Below, piece by piece: positions 17,063-25,517 of a stretch of 64,000 nucleotides of DNA (the stretch's first letter is position 1; every line of letters begins with the position of its first letter). The DNA comes from Salsipaludibacter albus. Its GTDB lineage: Bacteria > Actinomycetota > Nitriliruptoria > Nitriliruptorales > Nitriliruptoraceae. The stretch spans positions 155,093 through 219,092 of the forward strand of contig NZ_JAHOPH010000002.1 in assembly GCF_019798055.1 (NCBI RefSeq). The letters are read 5' to 3'. The notes under the pieces were generated by a model. That model ran no database searches. It was not told the DNA's origin and saw only the letters and a program-made list of their open reading frames with translations. The position numbers and the translations under genes were made by a program.

Positions 17063-17430
17063 GTCAGCGCCCCGCCCAGGCACGGGTCGATGACCATGAC
17101 CGGGACCCACTCGACCACGATGAGCACCAGGTTGAACACGTTCAGCACGATCGCGAACCACCCGAGGAGGTGGGCGGCACGGACGCGCGCCGACGGATCA
17201 TCGGCGCGCACGACCCGCCAACCCGCCCAGAGGGCGTGTGCCGCGAGCGCGAAGGTCACGACGGTCAGGACGTGGAACGGCCACAGTTGGCCGGTGGCGC
17301 ACGCTCTGCCCACGCTCCACGCCATCCCGACCAGGTGCACCATCCAGGCGAGGATCCCACCGAACAGGGCATGCGTGAGCCAGGGACCGGACGTCCCGGT
17401 CGCCTGACGGTCCTCGGCCGTGTCGGACAC
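17059..17430 (-). CDS. Small three-span membrane protein of the oxidase operon
   Basis: A 123-residue protein with three hydrophobic segments (about 18-36, 46-64 and 88-108). It lies between ctaE and the CtaG-like gene, overlaps the latter by ATGA and follows ctaE after one base. The GTG at 17430 was chosen for the GAGGGG ribosome site; the longer frame runs antisense-like through ctaE. Histidines in MVHLVGMA and PFHVLTVV and a C-terminal DPCLGG motif are notable. It is probably an accessory or assembly subunit of the oxidase. I do not recognise a named family. Confidence 0.7.
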   Translation of the reverse strand: MSDTAEDRQATGTSGPWLTHALFGGILAWMVHLVGMAWSVGRACATGQLWPFHVLTVVTFALAAHALWAGWRVVRADDPSARVRAAHLLGWFAIVLNVFNLVLIVVEWVPVMVIDPCLGGALT

Positions 17431-17431
17431 G

Positions 17432-18055
17432 TCACCCCCTCGCGAGCAGGTTCGGCAGCAGGTACAGCGAGGCGTACACGAAGACCCACACCCCATCGAC
17501 GAAGTGCCAGTAGATCGACGCGGTCGACACCTCCACGTCGTCGTCGGGTCCGTAGGCACCTCGACCGAGTCGCACCAGCACGTACAACCACACGACCATC
17601 CCCACCGCGACGTGGGCCCCGTGCAGGTTCAGGATGGTCCACCACAGCGAGGCGTAGGCGTTGTCGGACCAGAGGAACTCGTCGGGCGTGACGGCGACGA
17701 ACTCGTGCACGTGCGTGCCGAGGAAGAAGGCTGCTGCTCCCAGGGTCACGAGCAGCCAGGCCCACGTGCGCCGGCGGTCCCCGCGCCGCAGGGCACGCTC
17801 GCACGCCCACACCGAGGCGCTCGTGGACAGCAGCACCATGCTGCGGACCGCGGAGAAGCCGAGCTCGGGCAGCGCGATCCCCTCGGGTGGCCACTGGGGG
17901 GTACGGGCCCACGTGTAGAACCACGCGAACAGGATCACCGCGAACAGCACCCCCTCGGTCACCGCGAGCAGGATCACGCCCCAGAAGGCCAGGGACCGGC
18001 CGCGCGCGGGCTGGAGCCGGCTCCGCTGGACCACCTCTGCCAGGGCGTCGCCCAT
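17432..18055 (-). CDS. ctaE: Cytochrome c oxidase subunit III
   Basis: A 207-residue subunit III with five membrane segments. Family motifs are present: FWGVILLAVTEGVLFAVIL near the N-terminus, FLGTHVHEF, LHGAHVAVGMVVWLYVL, and a C-terminal SIYWHFVDGVWVFVYASLYL. It binds the catalytic subunit I and stabilises it. The start codon overlaps the ctaD stop (TGATG), so the two are translated together. Confidence 0.92.
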   Translation of the reverse strand: MGDALAEVVQRSRLQPARGRSLAFWGVILLAVTEGVLFAVILFAWFYTWARTPQWPPEGIALPELGFSAVRSMVLLSTSASVWACERALRRGDRRRTWAWLLVTLGAAAFFLGTHVHEFVAVTPDEFLWSDNAYASLWWTILNLHGAHVAVGMVVWLYVLVRLGRGAYGPDDDVEVSTASIYWHFVDGVWVFVYASLYLLPNLLARG

Positions 18056-19956
18056 CACGATCCCTCCCGGGGCCAGAACCACGCACCGACGGACACGACC
18101 AGGAGCCCGCACGCGGTGAGCACCAGGTTCGCTGACCGCAACAGCATCGCGATCGACAGGAGGGTCAACACCAGCGCCACCAGCAGCGGGGCGAACGACG
18201 GTCCGGGCATCGTGCGGACCTGCTGCGGATCGCCCTCGGGACCAGCGGTCAGCGCCACCTCGTGGTGCAGGTCCGGCGGTGCCAGGGCGAGGTCGTCGTC
18301 GGTCGCCAGTGCGAGTGCCCCCGAGTCGTCGGGCGTCGTGCGGCCCGCCCACAGCGGGTACCGGTCCCGCACGATCGGCAGGCGTGCGAAGTCGTGGTCG
18401 GGGGGCGGCGAGCTGGTGGCCCACTCCAGGGTGCCCGCGCCCCACGGGTTCGGGCCGGCCTCCGGTCCGTTGCGCCAGCTCCACAACAGGTCGCCCAGCA
18501 CCACCAGCAGGCCGAGGCCGAAGACGTAGGACCCGATCGTGGCGAGCAGGTTGGGCACCTCGAAGCCCAGCCCCGGCTCGTAGGTGGCGATCCGGCGGGT
18601 CATCCCCCACAGGCCCGCCCAGTGGAGCGGCATGAAGGTGAGGTTCACGCCGACGAAGGTCGTCCAGAACCCGAGTCGGGCGACGCCCCGGTGGGTCCGC
18701 CGGCCGGTCAGCTTGGGGAACCAGTAGTACAGCCCGGCCAACAGCCCGAAGACGACCGCGCCGGCCTGCAGGTAGTGGAAGTGGGCCACCACGAAGTGGG
18801 TGTCGTGGGCGAGCGAGTCGAACGGCACCAGCGCCACCATGACGCCCGTGATCCCCCCGATGAGGAACAGCAGCATCTCGCCCATCGCCCAGAGCATCGG
18901 GCTGTCCCACCGAGGGCGGCCGAGCCAGATCGTCGCGAGCCAGGCGAAGAACTGGATGCCGCTCGGGACCACGACGACCAGGGACACCGCCGAGAAGAAC
19001 GACGTGGTCAGCTGGGGCAGGCCGGCCACGAACATGTGGTGCACCCACAGTCCGAAGCTGATGAACGCCGTGGCGAGCATGGCCGCGACCACCCAGGCGT
19101 AGCCCACCAGCCGGCGGCGGGTGAACACCGGGATGATCGTCGACACGATGGCGGTGGACGGCAACAGCTGGATGTAGACGATCGGGTGGCCCCAGAACCA
19201 GAACAGGTGCTGCCACAGCAGCGGGTCCCCGCCGGCCGACGGGTCGAAGAAGCGCATGTCCAGGGCCCGGGACAGCTCCAGCATCAGGGGTGCCACGGTG
19301 AACGACGGGAACGCGAACAGGATCATGAACGCGATCGCGACGATCCCCCACACGAACACCGGGATCCGGCTGACGGTCATCCCCGGTGCCCGCAGCTTGA
19401 ACGTCGTCACCAGGAAGTTGATGGCGCCCGCCGTGGTCGACAAGCCCAGGAAGATCACGCCGATCGCGTAGAAGTCCATGTCACGGCCGGGGCTGAACTC
19501 GTCCAGGACGAGTGGGCTGTAGGCGAACCAGCCGCCGTCGGGGACGTCCCCGGTGACGAAGCCCGCGTACATGAACAGGCCGGCGAACAGGAACACCCAG
19601 TAGCTGAACATGTTGAGCCGGGGGAAGGCCATGTCGCGGGCCCCGATCATCAGCGGCAGGAAGTAGTTCGCGAAGGCCGACTCCGCCGGGACCATGAACA
19701 GCAGCATCATGGTGGTCCCGTGCATCGTGAACAGCTCGTTGTACTGCTCGGGGCTGAGCACCCCGGCCTCGGGTCCGATGAGCTGCGTGCGCATCAGCAG
19801 CGCCTGGACCCCACCCAGGAACAGGAACACGGCGGCCGTGACGAGGTAGCGACGCCCCACGCGCTTGTGGTCGACCGAGGACAAGAACCCGAGGATCCCC
19901 GGCTGGTCCCCCCAGGCGGCGGCCAGCCGCTCGGTCGTGGTCGCCGTCGTGGTCAT
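18055..19956 (-). CDS. ctaD: Cytochrome c oxidase subunit I with two extra C-terminal membrane helices
   Basis: A 633-residue heme-copper oxidase catalytic subunit. Visible signatures are the low-spin heme ligand in TMHGTTMMLLF, the CuB/Tyr segment WFWGHPIVYIQLLP, the histidine pair in VHHMF, and the later heme histidines in VVAHFHYLQAG. It reduces oxygen at a heme-CuB centre and pumps protons. Beyond the usual end there is a charged linker and a pair of hydrophobic segments (about 585-630), reminiscent of a fused subunit IV. It overlaps ctaC by ATGA upstream and ctaE downstream. Confidence 0.93.
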   Translation of the reverse strand: MTTTATTTERLAAAWGDQPGILGFLSSVDHKRVGRRYLVTAAVFLFLGGVQALLMRTQLIGPEAGVLSPEQYNELFTMHGTTMMLLFMVPAESAFANYFLPLMIGARDMAFPRLNMFSYWVFLFAGLFMYAGFVTGDVPDGGWFAYSPLVLDEFSPGRDMDFYAIGVIFLGLSTTAGAINFLVTTFKLRAPGMTVSRIPVFVWGIVAIAFMILFAFPSFTVAPLMLELSRALDMRFFDPSAGGDPLLWQHLFWFWGHPIVYIQLLPSTAIVSTIIPVFTRRRLVGYAWVVAAMLATAFISFGLWVHHMFVAGLPQLTTSFFSAVSLVVVVPSGIQFFAWLATIWLGRPRWDSPMLWAMGEMLLFLIGGITGVMVALVPFDSLAHDTHFVVAHFHYLQAGAVVFGLLAGLYYWFPKLTGRRTHRGVARLGFWTTFVGVNLTFMPLHWAGLWGMTRRIATYEPGLGFEVPNLLATIGSYVFGLGLLVVLGDLLWSWRNGPEAGPNPWGAGTLEWATSSPPPDHDFARLPIVRDRYPLWAGRTTPDDSGALALATDDDLALAPPDLHHEVALTAGPEGDPQQVRTMPGPSFAPLLVALVLTLLSIAMLLRSANLVLTACGLLVVSVGAWFWPREGS

Positions 19957-20963
19957 CCCAGCCCCAACAGGTAGGCGACGAGCGCGTCCAGTTCCTCGTC
20001 CGGCAGGTCCTGGGGTGGCATGCGTGCCCCACCCTTGATGGACTGGGCGTTGTCGATCCAGGCCCGCAGGTTGGACTCGTCGAGCGGCAACGTCCCCGCG
20101 GCGATCTCGTCACGGGTCGCCAGGTGGGTGAGGTCCGGTCCGACGTCGCCCTCCTCTGCCACGCCGCGGATGGTGTGGCATCCCACGCAGCTCCTGGCGA
20201 GGAACACCTCCCGTCCCCGCACCTCCTCGGGTCCCTCGGGCGCCTGGGCGGGGCGGGTCTGGCCGTCGGCCCAGGCGGCGAAGTCGTCCGGCTCCTGGGC
20301 GACGATCCGCATCCGCATGCGGGCGTGCTGCATCCCGCAGAACTCCGCACAGGCCCCCTCGTACACGCCGGGTTGGTCCGCGGACAGCGTCAGGCTGGTC
20401 ACGCGACCCGGCACCATGTCGACCTTGCCTGCCAGCTGCGGCACGAAGAAGCTGTGGATCACGTCCTCCGAGCGGAGCCGGAAGTCGACGTCGGTGTCAG
20501 TCGGGACATGGATCTCGTTGGCCGTCGCGAAGGGCTCGACCCCGGGCACCTGCCGGTAGGTCACCTCCCACCAGAACTGGTGGGCCACGACCTCCACGAC
20601 CAGGTCGCCGGTCGGAGGTGGCCGCGACATCGTCCAGACGCCCAGCACGAACAATCCGGTCAGCACCACGCCCGGTAGCACGATCCCGCCGCCCAGCACC
20701 AGTCCACGCTCCACCGGATCGGGGTCGAGCTCGTCCCGGCCGGCGTCGAGGTCGTCCCCACGTCCCGGCCGTCGTACGGCGACGACCCAGGTGGCCACGA
20801 CCAGCAGCGCCACGGCGCCACCGGCGATGACCAGGATCTCCGTGACGTCGAGGATCCGCTCCGCCTCGGGGCCCCGCGGCGCGAGCCCGCCCCGGGCACA
20901 CCCCGCCAGCACCACTGCCAGTGCCACCGTTCCGACGGCCGCCATGACTGGCCGCTGTCGCAT
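19953..20963 (-). CDS. ctaC: Cytochrome c oxidase subunit II with fused cytochrome c domain (caa3 type)
   Basis: A 336-residue protein. An N-terminal lipobox (VLAGC, C22) indicates a lipoprotein, followed by two membrane segments. The cupredoxin domain carries the CuA ligands: histidine in VIHSFFVPQL, then CAEFCGMQHARM. A C-terminal cytochrome c domain (about 245-335) has one heme site CVGCH and a methionine candidate in GARMPP. This is the caa3 arrangement, in which subunit II carries its own cytochrome c. First gene of the operon, with a stress-sigma-like promoter upstream. Confidence 0.93.
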   Translation of the reverse strand: MRQRPVMAAVGTVALAVVLAGCARGGLAPRGPEAERILDVTEILVIAGGAVALLVVATWVVAVRRPGRGDDLDAGRDELDPDPVERGLVLGGGIVLPGVVLTGLFVLGVWTMSRPPPTGDLVVEVVAHQFWWEVTYRQVPGVEPFATANEIHVPTDTDVDFRLRSEDVIHSFFVPQLAGKVDMVPGRVTSLTLSADQPGVYEGACAEFCGMQHARMRMRIVAQEPDDFAAWADGQTRPAQAPEGPEEVRGREVFLARSCVGCHTIRGVAEEGDVGPDLTHLATRDEIAAGTLPLDESNLRAWIDNAQSIKGGARMPPQDLPDEELDALVAYLLGLG

Positions 20964-21034
20964 CCTCGGACCCTTCGTCGCGCACGACGCGACGGCCCCG
21001 GCCGTGGCGCGGGGCGACCGCCACGCACCCGATC

Positions 21035-21060
21035 ATCCCCGGCAGGCGCCCACGGCAAAC
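21035..21060 (-). promoter_or_regulatory. SigB/SigF-like promoter of the oxidase operon
   Basis: Read on the minus strand: GTTTGC (21060-21055), 14-base spacer, GGGGAT (21040-21035), 71 bases before the ctaC ATG. It mirrors the divergent promoter at 21102-21127. Confidence 0.5.
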
Positions 21061-21101
21061 ATGGCGCCTCCGGGGCGGAGACGGACCGGGCGAGCAGCAG
21101 C

Positions 21102-21127
21102 GTTTGCCGTGGCGCCATCGCGGGAAG
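21102..21127 (+). promoter_or_regulatory. SigB/SigF-like promoter of the antiporter gene
   Basis: GTTTGC (21102-21107), 14-base spacer, GGGAAG (21122-21127), 34 bases before the ATG at 21162. Its -35 end (21102-21116) is an inverted copy of 21045-21060 apart from one extra base. Confidence 0.5.
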
Positions 21128-21161
21128 CCCGGCCGCACCCGTCGTCGTCCACAGGATCGGC

Positions 21162-22388
21162 ATGTTCGCGACCTGGCTGTTGGCCGTCGCCGGCCTGTCG
21201 CTGGTCGTGGCGTTCGCGGCTCGCCGCCTCGACGAGATCCCGGTGTCCGCGCCATTGGCGGCCGTGGTCCTGGGGGCCGTCCTCGGCCCGGAGGGGCTGA
21301 CGTTGCTCGTCGCCCCGGACCACGCGGTCCTGCTGGAATCGACCCGGATCCTGCTGGCGATGACCCTGATGACCGTGGCGCTGCGGCACCCACTCGACGT
21401 GATGCGGCGACGCTCCGGCGGGGTCGCCCTGCTGGTGCTCGTCGTCATGCCGGTGATGATGCTCGTGGCGGCCGGCGTGGCCGCCGTGCTGCTCCCGCTC
21501 GGCGCCGGCCTGTGCCTGCTGCTCGGGGCCTGCCTCGTCCCCACCGATCCGGTCCTGGCCTCCGGCGTCGTGGAGGGGCACCGGGCGGAGGACGACGTCC
21601 CCGATCGCCTGCGGCAACTGCTCGGCCTGGAGTCGGCGGTCAACGACGGCCTCGCGCTGGTGCTGGTCGTGGTCACCGCCGCGGTCGCCGGAGTGGTCTC
21701 GTGGGACGTGGTGCTCACGCGGGGGATCGTGGGCGTACTCGGCGCGCTGGTGGTCGGCGCCGCCCTCGGGTGGGTCGCCGCGCGGGCACTGCGTGCCCTG
21801 GTACGCCACGAGTACGGCGACGACAGCACGGTGCCGCTGCTCACCCTGGTCTTCTCGCTGTTCGTCCTGGGCCTGGCACAGCTGCTGGGCCTCGACGGCA
21901 TCCTGGCCATCTTCGCGGCCGGCGTGGTCTACAGCGCCGGCATCGGCGAGGGCGAGCGGGTGGCACAGCACCGCGTGGAGGAGGGCGTCGATCGCCTGCT
22001 CGCCCTGCCCGTGTTCGCGTTGTTCGGCGTCATGCTGCCAGTCGACGCCTGGGTCGACCGCCCGGTCGTGGCCGTGCTGGCGCTCGGTGTCCTGGTCCTG
22101 CGTCGTCTGCCGGTCGTGTACCTGTTGCGCCGGCGCCTGGGCATCGATCGCGTCGGGGCGACCTGGCTCGGCTGGTTCGGGCCGATGGGCGTGGCATCGA
22201 TCTTCTACCTGTTGGAGGCCGAGGAGTTCGGCGGTCCGGAGGACCTGTGGGTCCACGGGTCGGCCGTGGTCGCCGCGAGCGTCCTCGTGCACGGCACCAC
22301 GACGGGCGTGGGACGACGCCTGCTTCGCGAGCGCACGGGCGACCGGGACGTCCGCGACTCCACGACGACCGGTGCCCGGGGCTCGTGA
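21162..22388 (+). CDS. Cation/proton antiporter (CPA1/NhaP type)
   Basis: A 408-residue integral membrane protein with about eleven hydrophobic segments. CPA signatures are the discontinuous-helix region LVPTDPVLASGVVEGH (TDP motif), the ESAVNDGLALVLVVV segment carrying the ion-binding ND pair, and the late WFGPMGVASIFYLL. It exchanges sodium or potassium for protons. There is no large C-terminal regulatory domain. AGGA lies just upstream of the ATG. Divergent from ctaC, with facing stress-type promoters. Confidence 0.9.
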   Translation: MFATWLLAVAGLSLVVAFAARRLDEIPVSAPLAAVVLGAVLGPEGLTLLVAPDHAVLLESTRILLAMTLMTVALRHPLDVMRRRSGGVALLVLVVMPVMMLVAAGVAAVLLPLGAGLCLLLGACLVPTDPVLASGVVEGHRAEDDVPDRLRQLLGLESAVNDGLALVLVVVTAAVAGVVSWDVVLTRGIVGVLGALVVGAALGWVAARALRALVRHEYGDDSTVPLLTLVFSLFVLGLAQLLGLDGILAIFAAGVVYSAGIGEGERVAQHRVEEGVDRLLALPVFALFGVMLPVDAWVDRPVVAVLALGVLVLRRLPVVYLLRRRLGIDRVGATWLGWFGPMGVASIFYLLEAEEFGGPEDLWVHGSAVVAASVLVHGTTTGVGRRLLRERTGDRDVRDSTTTGARGS

Positions 22389-22408
22389 CGCCGCCGGGAC
22401 GTGGCGTC
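22387..22408. terminator. Possible weak terminator between convergent genes
   Basis: GACGCC (22387-22392) and GGCGTC (22403-22408) form a six-pair stem with a ten-base loop at the antiporter stop. No T-run. Confidence 0.25.
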
Positions 22409-22457
22409 GCTGCACCTTGGTGCTGTCCCGTGGCCAGCGTCCGCCCCGGGAACCGAC

Positions 22458-25400
22458 TCAGTCGGAGGCGCGGCCGGCCAGCCACGTCGCCGTGGCGCCC
22501 GCCGCGGCACCGATCGCCGCGAGCACTCCGAGGTCCCGGCGGGACAGGCCACGATCGTCGTCGGTGGGCGACGCGTCCTCGGGTCGCGACGTCGTGGGAC
22601 CGGCCGGACCCGTCGTCGAGGCGAGGTCGAGCACCTCGGCGAGGTGGAGGGGACGGCGGGGACGTGGACCGTCCTGCAGGTGGGCGACCTGGGTCCGGCA
22701 ACTGAAGCCGTTGGCGACGACCAGGGTGTCGTCGGGGACGGCCCGGACGGCCGGGAGCAGCTTGCGCTCACCGGCCGCCACCGACACCTCGTGGTGCTCA
22801 CCGGCCTGGAAGCCGAACGACCCCGCGAGTCCGCAGCACCCCGCGTCCAGTTCCTCCCAGTCCAGCCCGAGGCCGTCGAGTGCGGCTGCCTCGCCGGCCA
22901 TCTCCAACGCCCCCTTGTGGTGGCAGTGCCCGTGCACGATGGCGCGCCGGTCCAGCGACGGCCAGTCGTGGCCCTGCTCGTCGAGGAACTCGCCGAGCAT
23001 GAAGGTCGACTGGGTCAGCCGGCGGGCGTCGTCGTCGTGCGGGAGCATCTTGGGGAGCTCGTCGCGGAAGGTCGCCACGCACGACGGCTCCATGCCGACC
23101 ACGGGGATGCCGGCTGCGACGTCGTCACGGAACTCCGCGACCAGGGCCTCCAACCGTCGACGGGCGAGTCCGAGGAAGCCGTAGTCGTAGAGCGGTCGAC
23201 CGCAGCACAGGCGTCGACGAGGGACCCGGACGTGGTGGCCCGCGCGCTCGAGCACCCGCACGGTGGCGCGGCCGACGTGTGGCTCGAAGCGGTCCACGAA
23301 GGTGTCGGGGAACAGGATCACCGGCGGGCCGTCGGGATTGGCGGGCTCCCGGTCGGCGAACCACGATCGGAAGCTGCGGTGGGCGAAGCGCGGCGCCGGG
23401 CGACGCCGCGTGACCCCTGCCACGCCCTTGGCGAGGTCGCCCAGCAGCGGTGCACCGAGGGCGGCATTCGCCAGCCCGGGTGCCAGGGCACCCACAGCGG
23501 CCCACCGGTCGATCAGCCCCAGGGCGTAGTGCACGCGTGGGTGGAGCCGCCCGGCGTAGTGGTGGTGGAGGAACTCCGCCTTGTAGGTGGCCATGTCCAC
23601 GTTCACCGGGCAGTCGGTCTGGCAGCCCTTGCAGGACAGGCACAGGTCCAGCGCCTCGCGCACCGAGTCGTCGCGCCAGCCGTCCAGGTCGCTGTCCGGT
23701 TGCAGCATCTCGAACAGCAGCCGTGCACGCCCACGCGTCGAGTGCTGCTCCTCGTGGGTGACCATGTAGGACGGGCACATGGTCCCGGCGCCGTCGTCAC
23801 GTCGGCAGGTCCCGACGCCGACGCAGCGCAGGGCGGCACGGTGGAAGTCGCCGTCGTCGTCGGGGTAGGCGAACGCGAGGTCGTCGGGGTGCCACGGTCG
23901 GTGGTCGGCGCCCAGGCGAAGGTGTTCGTCGACCCCGTCGGCGTCCACGACCTTGCCGGGGTTCATCCGGTTGTCGGGGTCCCACACGTGCTTGAACGTG
24001 TGGAAGGCCGCCATCAGCTCGTCGTCGAACATCCGGTCGAGCAACTGCGCCCGCTGTTGCCCGTCGCCGTGCTCGCCGGACAGCGAGCCGCCGTGGGCCG
24101 CCACCAGGTCGGCGGCCTCGTCCAGGAACGTGCGGTACTGCGCGACGCCGGCGGCCGAGCGCAGGTCGAAGTCGATCCGGCAGTGCAGGCAGCCGTCCCC
24201 GAAGTGGCCGTAGAACGAGGCGTCGTAGCCGTGCTCGTCCAGCAGGGATCGGAGCTCGCGCGTGTAGGCCCCCAGGTCGTCGGGATGTACCGCCGAGTCC
24301 TCCCACCCGGGCCAGTGGTCGTCACCGCGGAAGTGTGCGGTCACGCCCAGGCCGGCCTCGCGCGCTGCCCAGACGACCTCGATGTCGTCCGGGTCGGTGT
24401 ACAGGTGCATGGACGGGCCGCCGTCGGCGCTGCGGCGCAGGTCCTCGGCGAACGCGCGTGCCTCCTCGGGCGTGTCGGCCGCGAACTCGCACAACAGCCA
24501 TCCACCGCCGTCGGGCAGGTAGGGGATGGCCCGGGCGTGCTCGCCCTTGTCGCGCATGTTGTCCACCAGGTGCTGGTCGATCCCCTCCAGGGCGACCAGT
24601 CCGTCGGCATGGCGGACCTGGGCGACCGCGTCGGCCGCCGCGTGGACGTCGTCGTGGCCCAGGACCAGCATCGTGCGTTCCGCCGGGGCATGGTGGAGGC
24701 TGAGCCGGGCACGCAGGACCGTCGCACAGGTCCCCTCGCTGCCGACCAGCGCCCGGGCCACGTTCGCGTCGCCGTCGACGCCCAGCGCTCCCAGCGAGTA
24801 GCCGGAGATCGGTCGCGGGATGTCCGGGTAGCCCGTGCGGATCGCGTCGGCATGCCGGTGGCGCAGGTCGTCGAGCTCCCCGTACACCCGGCCCAGGGCG
24901 TCGTCCCGGGCGGCCAGGCGGCGGAAGTCGGCGTCGCTCGTCGGTCCCACCCAGGTCCGCGTCCCGTCGGCCAGCACGACCTCGAGCGCCTCGACGCTGT
25001 CCTGGACGCGGCCGTACCGGAAGGCCTGCGCGCCACACGAGTCGTTGCCGATCATGCCACCGATGGTGCAGCGGTTGTGGGTCGACGGGCGGGGTCCCCA
25101 CGTCAGGTCGTGCGGGGCGATCCGGTCGAGCAGGTCGTCCAGCACCACCCCGGGTTGCACGAGCGCCGTGCGGCCCGCGACGTCGACCTCCTCGATGGCG
25201 TCGAGATGGCGAGAGCAGTCCACGACGACGGCGGTGTTGCAGGCCTGTCCGGCAAGGCTGGTGCCGCCACCCCGCATCGTGACGGGCGCGCCGTGGTCGC
25301 GGCACACCTCGTGCACGGCGACGACGTCGTCGAGGCTGCGTGGCGTGATCACGCCGATCGGCACCTGCCGGAAGTTCGAGGCGTCGGTGGCGTACAGGTG

Positions 25401-25517
25401 GCGACTGCCCGGGTCGAAGCGCACCTCGCCCTCGATCGCGCTGCGCAGGGCGAAGGCCAGTGCCTGCTGGTCGTCGTCGTCCAGGGGAAGGGTCGTTCGT
25501 GGGTCGAGGGCGGTCAT
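22458..25517 (-). CDS. FAD-linked oxidase / Fe-S oxidoreductase fusion (GlcD-GlcF-like)
   Basis: A 1019-residue dehydrogenase. The N-terminal half is an FAD_binding_4 fold (VTMRGGGTSLAGQACNTAVVVDCSRHLD; NRCTIGGMIGNDSCG) plus an FAD-oxidase C domain. The second half holds two ferredoxin-like cluster sites (CRRDDGAGTMCP and CLSCKGCQTDCP) and two CCG domains (RRLCCGRPLYDYGF and DAGCCGLAGSFGF), as in GlcF and D-lactate dehydrogenases. It probably oxidises a 2-hydroxy acid such as D-lactate or glycolate and passes electrons to quinone; the substrate is inferred. A final hydrophobic stretch (LGVLAAIGAAAGATATWLAG) could anchor it. The ATG overlaps the stop of the enolase-superfamily gene by four bases. 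Confidence 0.88.
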   Translation of the reverse strand: MTALDPRTTLPLDDDDQQALAFALRSAIEGEVRFDPGSRHLYATDASNFRQVPIGVITPRSLDDVVAVHEVCRDHGAPVTMRGGGTSLAGQACNTAVVVDCSRHLDAIEEVDVAGRTALVQPGVVLDDLLDRIAPHDLTWGPRPSTHNRCTIGGMIGNDSCGAQAFRYGRVQDSVEALEVVLADGTRTWVGPTSDADFRRLAARDDALGRVYGELDDLRHRHADAIRTGYPDIPRPISGYSLGALGVDGDANVARALVGSEGTCATVLRARLSLHHAPAERTMLVLGHDDVHAAADAVAQVRHADGLVALEGIDQHLVDNMRDKGEHARAIPYLPDGGGWLLCEFAADTPEEARAFAEDLRRSADGGPSMHLYTDPDDIEVVWAAREAGLGVTAHFRGDDHWPGWEDSAVHPDDLGAYTRELRSLLDEHGYDASFYGHFGDGCLHCRIDFDLRSAAGVAQYRTFLDEAADLVAAHGGSLSGEHGDGQQRAQLLDRMFDDELMAAFHTFKHVWDPDNRMNPGKVVDADGVDEHLRLGADHRPWHPDDLAFAYPDDDGDFHRAALRCVGVGTCRRDDGAGTMCPSYMVTHEEQHSTRGRARLLFEMLQPDSDLDGWRDDSVREALDLCLSCKGCQTDCPVNVDMATYKAEFLHHHYAGRLHPRVHYALGLIDRWAAVGALAPGLANAALGAPLLGDLAKGVAGVTRRRPAPRFAHRSFRSWFADREPANPDGPPVILFPDTFVDRFEPHVGRATVRVLERAGHHVRVPRRRLCCGRPLYDYGFLGLARRRLEALVAEFRDDVAAGIPVVGMEPSCVATFRDELPKMLPHDDDARRLTQSTFMLGEFLDEQGHDWPSLDRRAIVHGHCHHKGALEMAGEAAALDGLGLDWEELDAGCCGLAGSFGFQAGEHHEVSVAAGERKLLPAVRAVPDDTLVVANGFSCRTQVAHLQDGPRPRRPLHLAEVLDLASTTGPAGPTTSRPEDASPTDDDRGLSRRDLGVLAAIGAAAGATATWLAGRASD

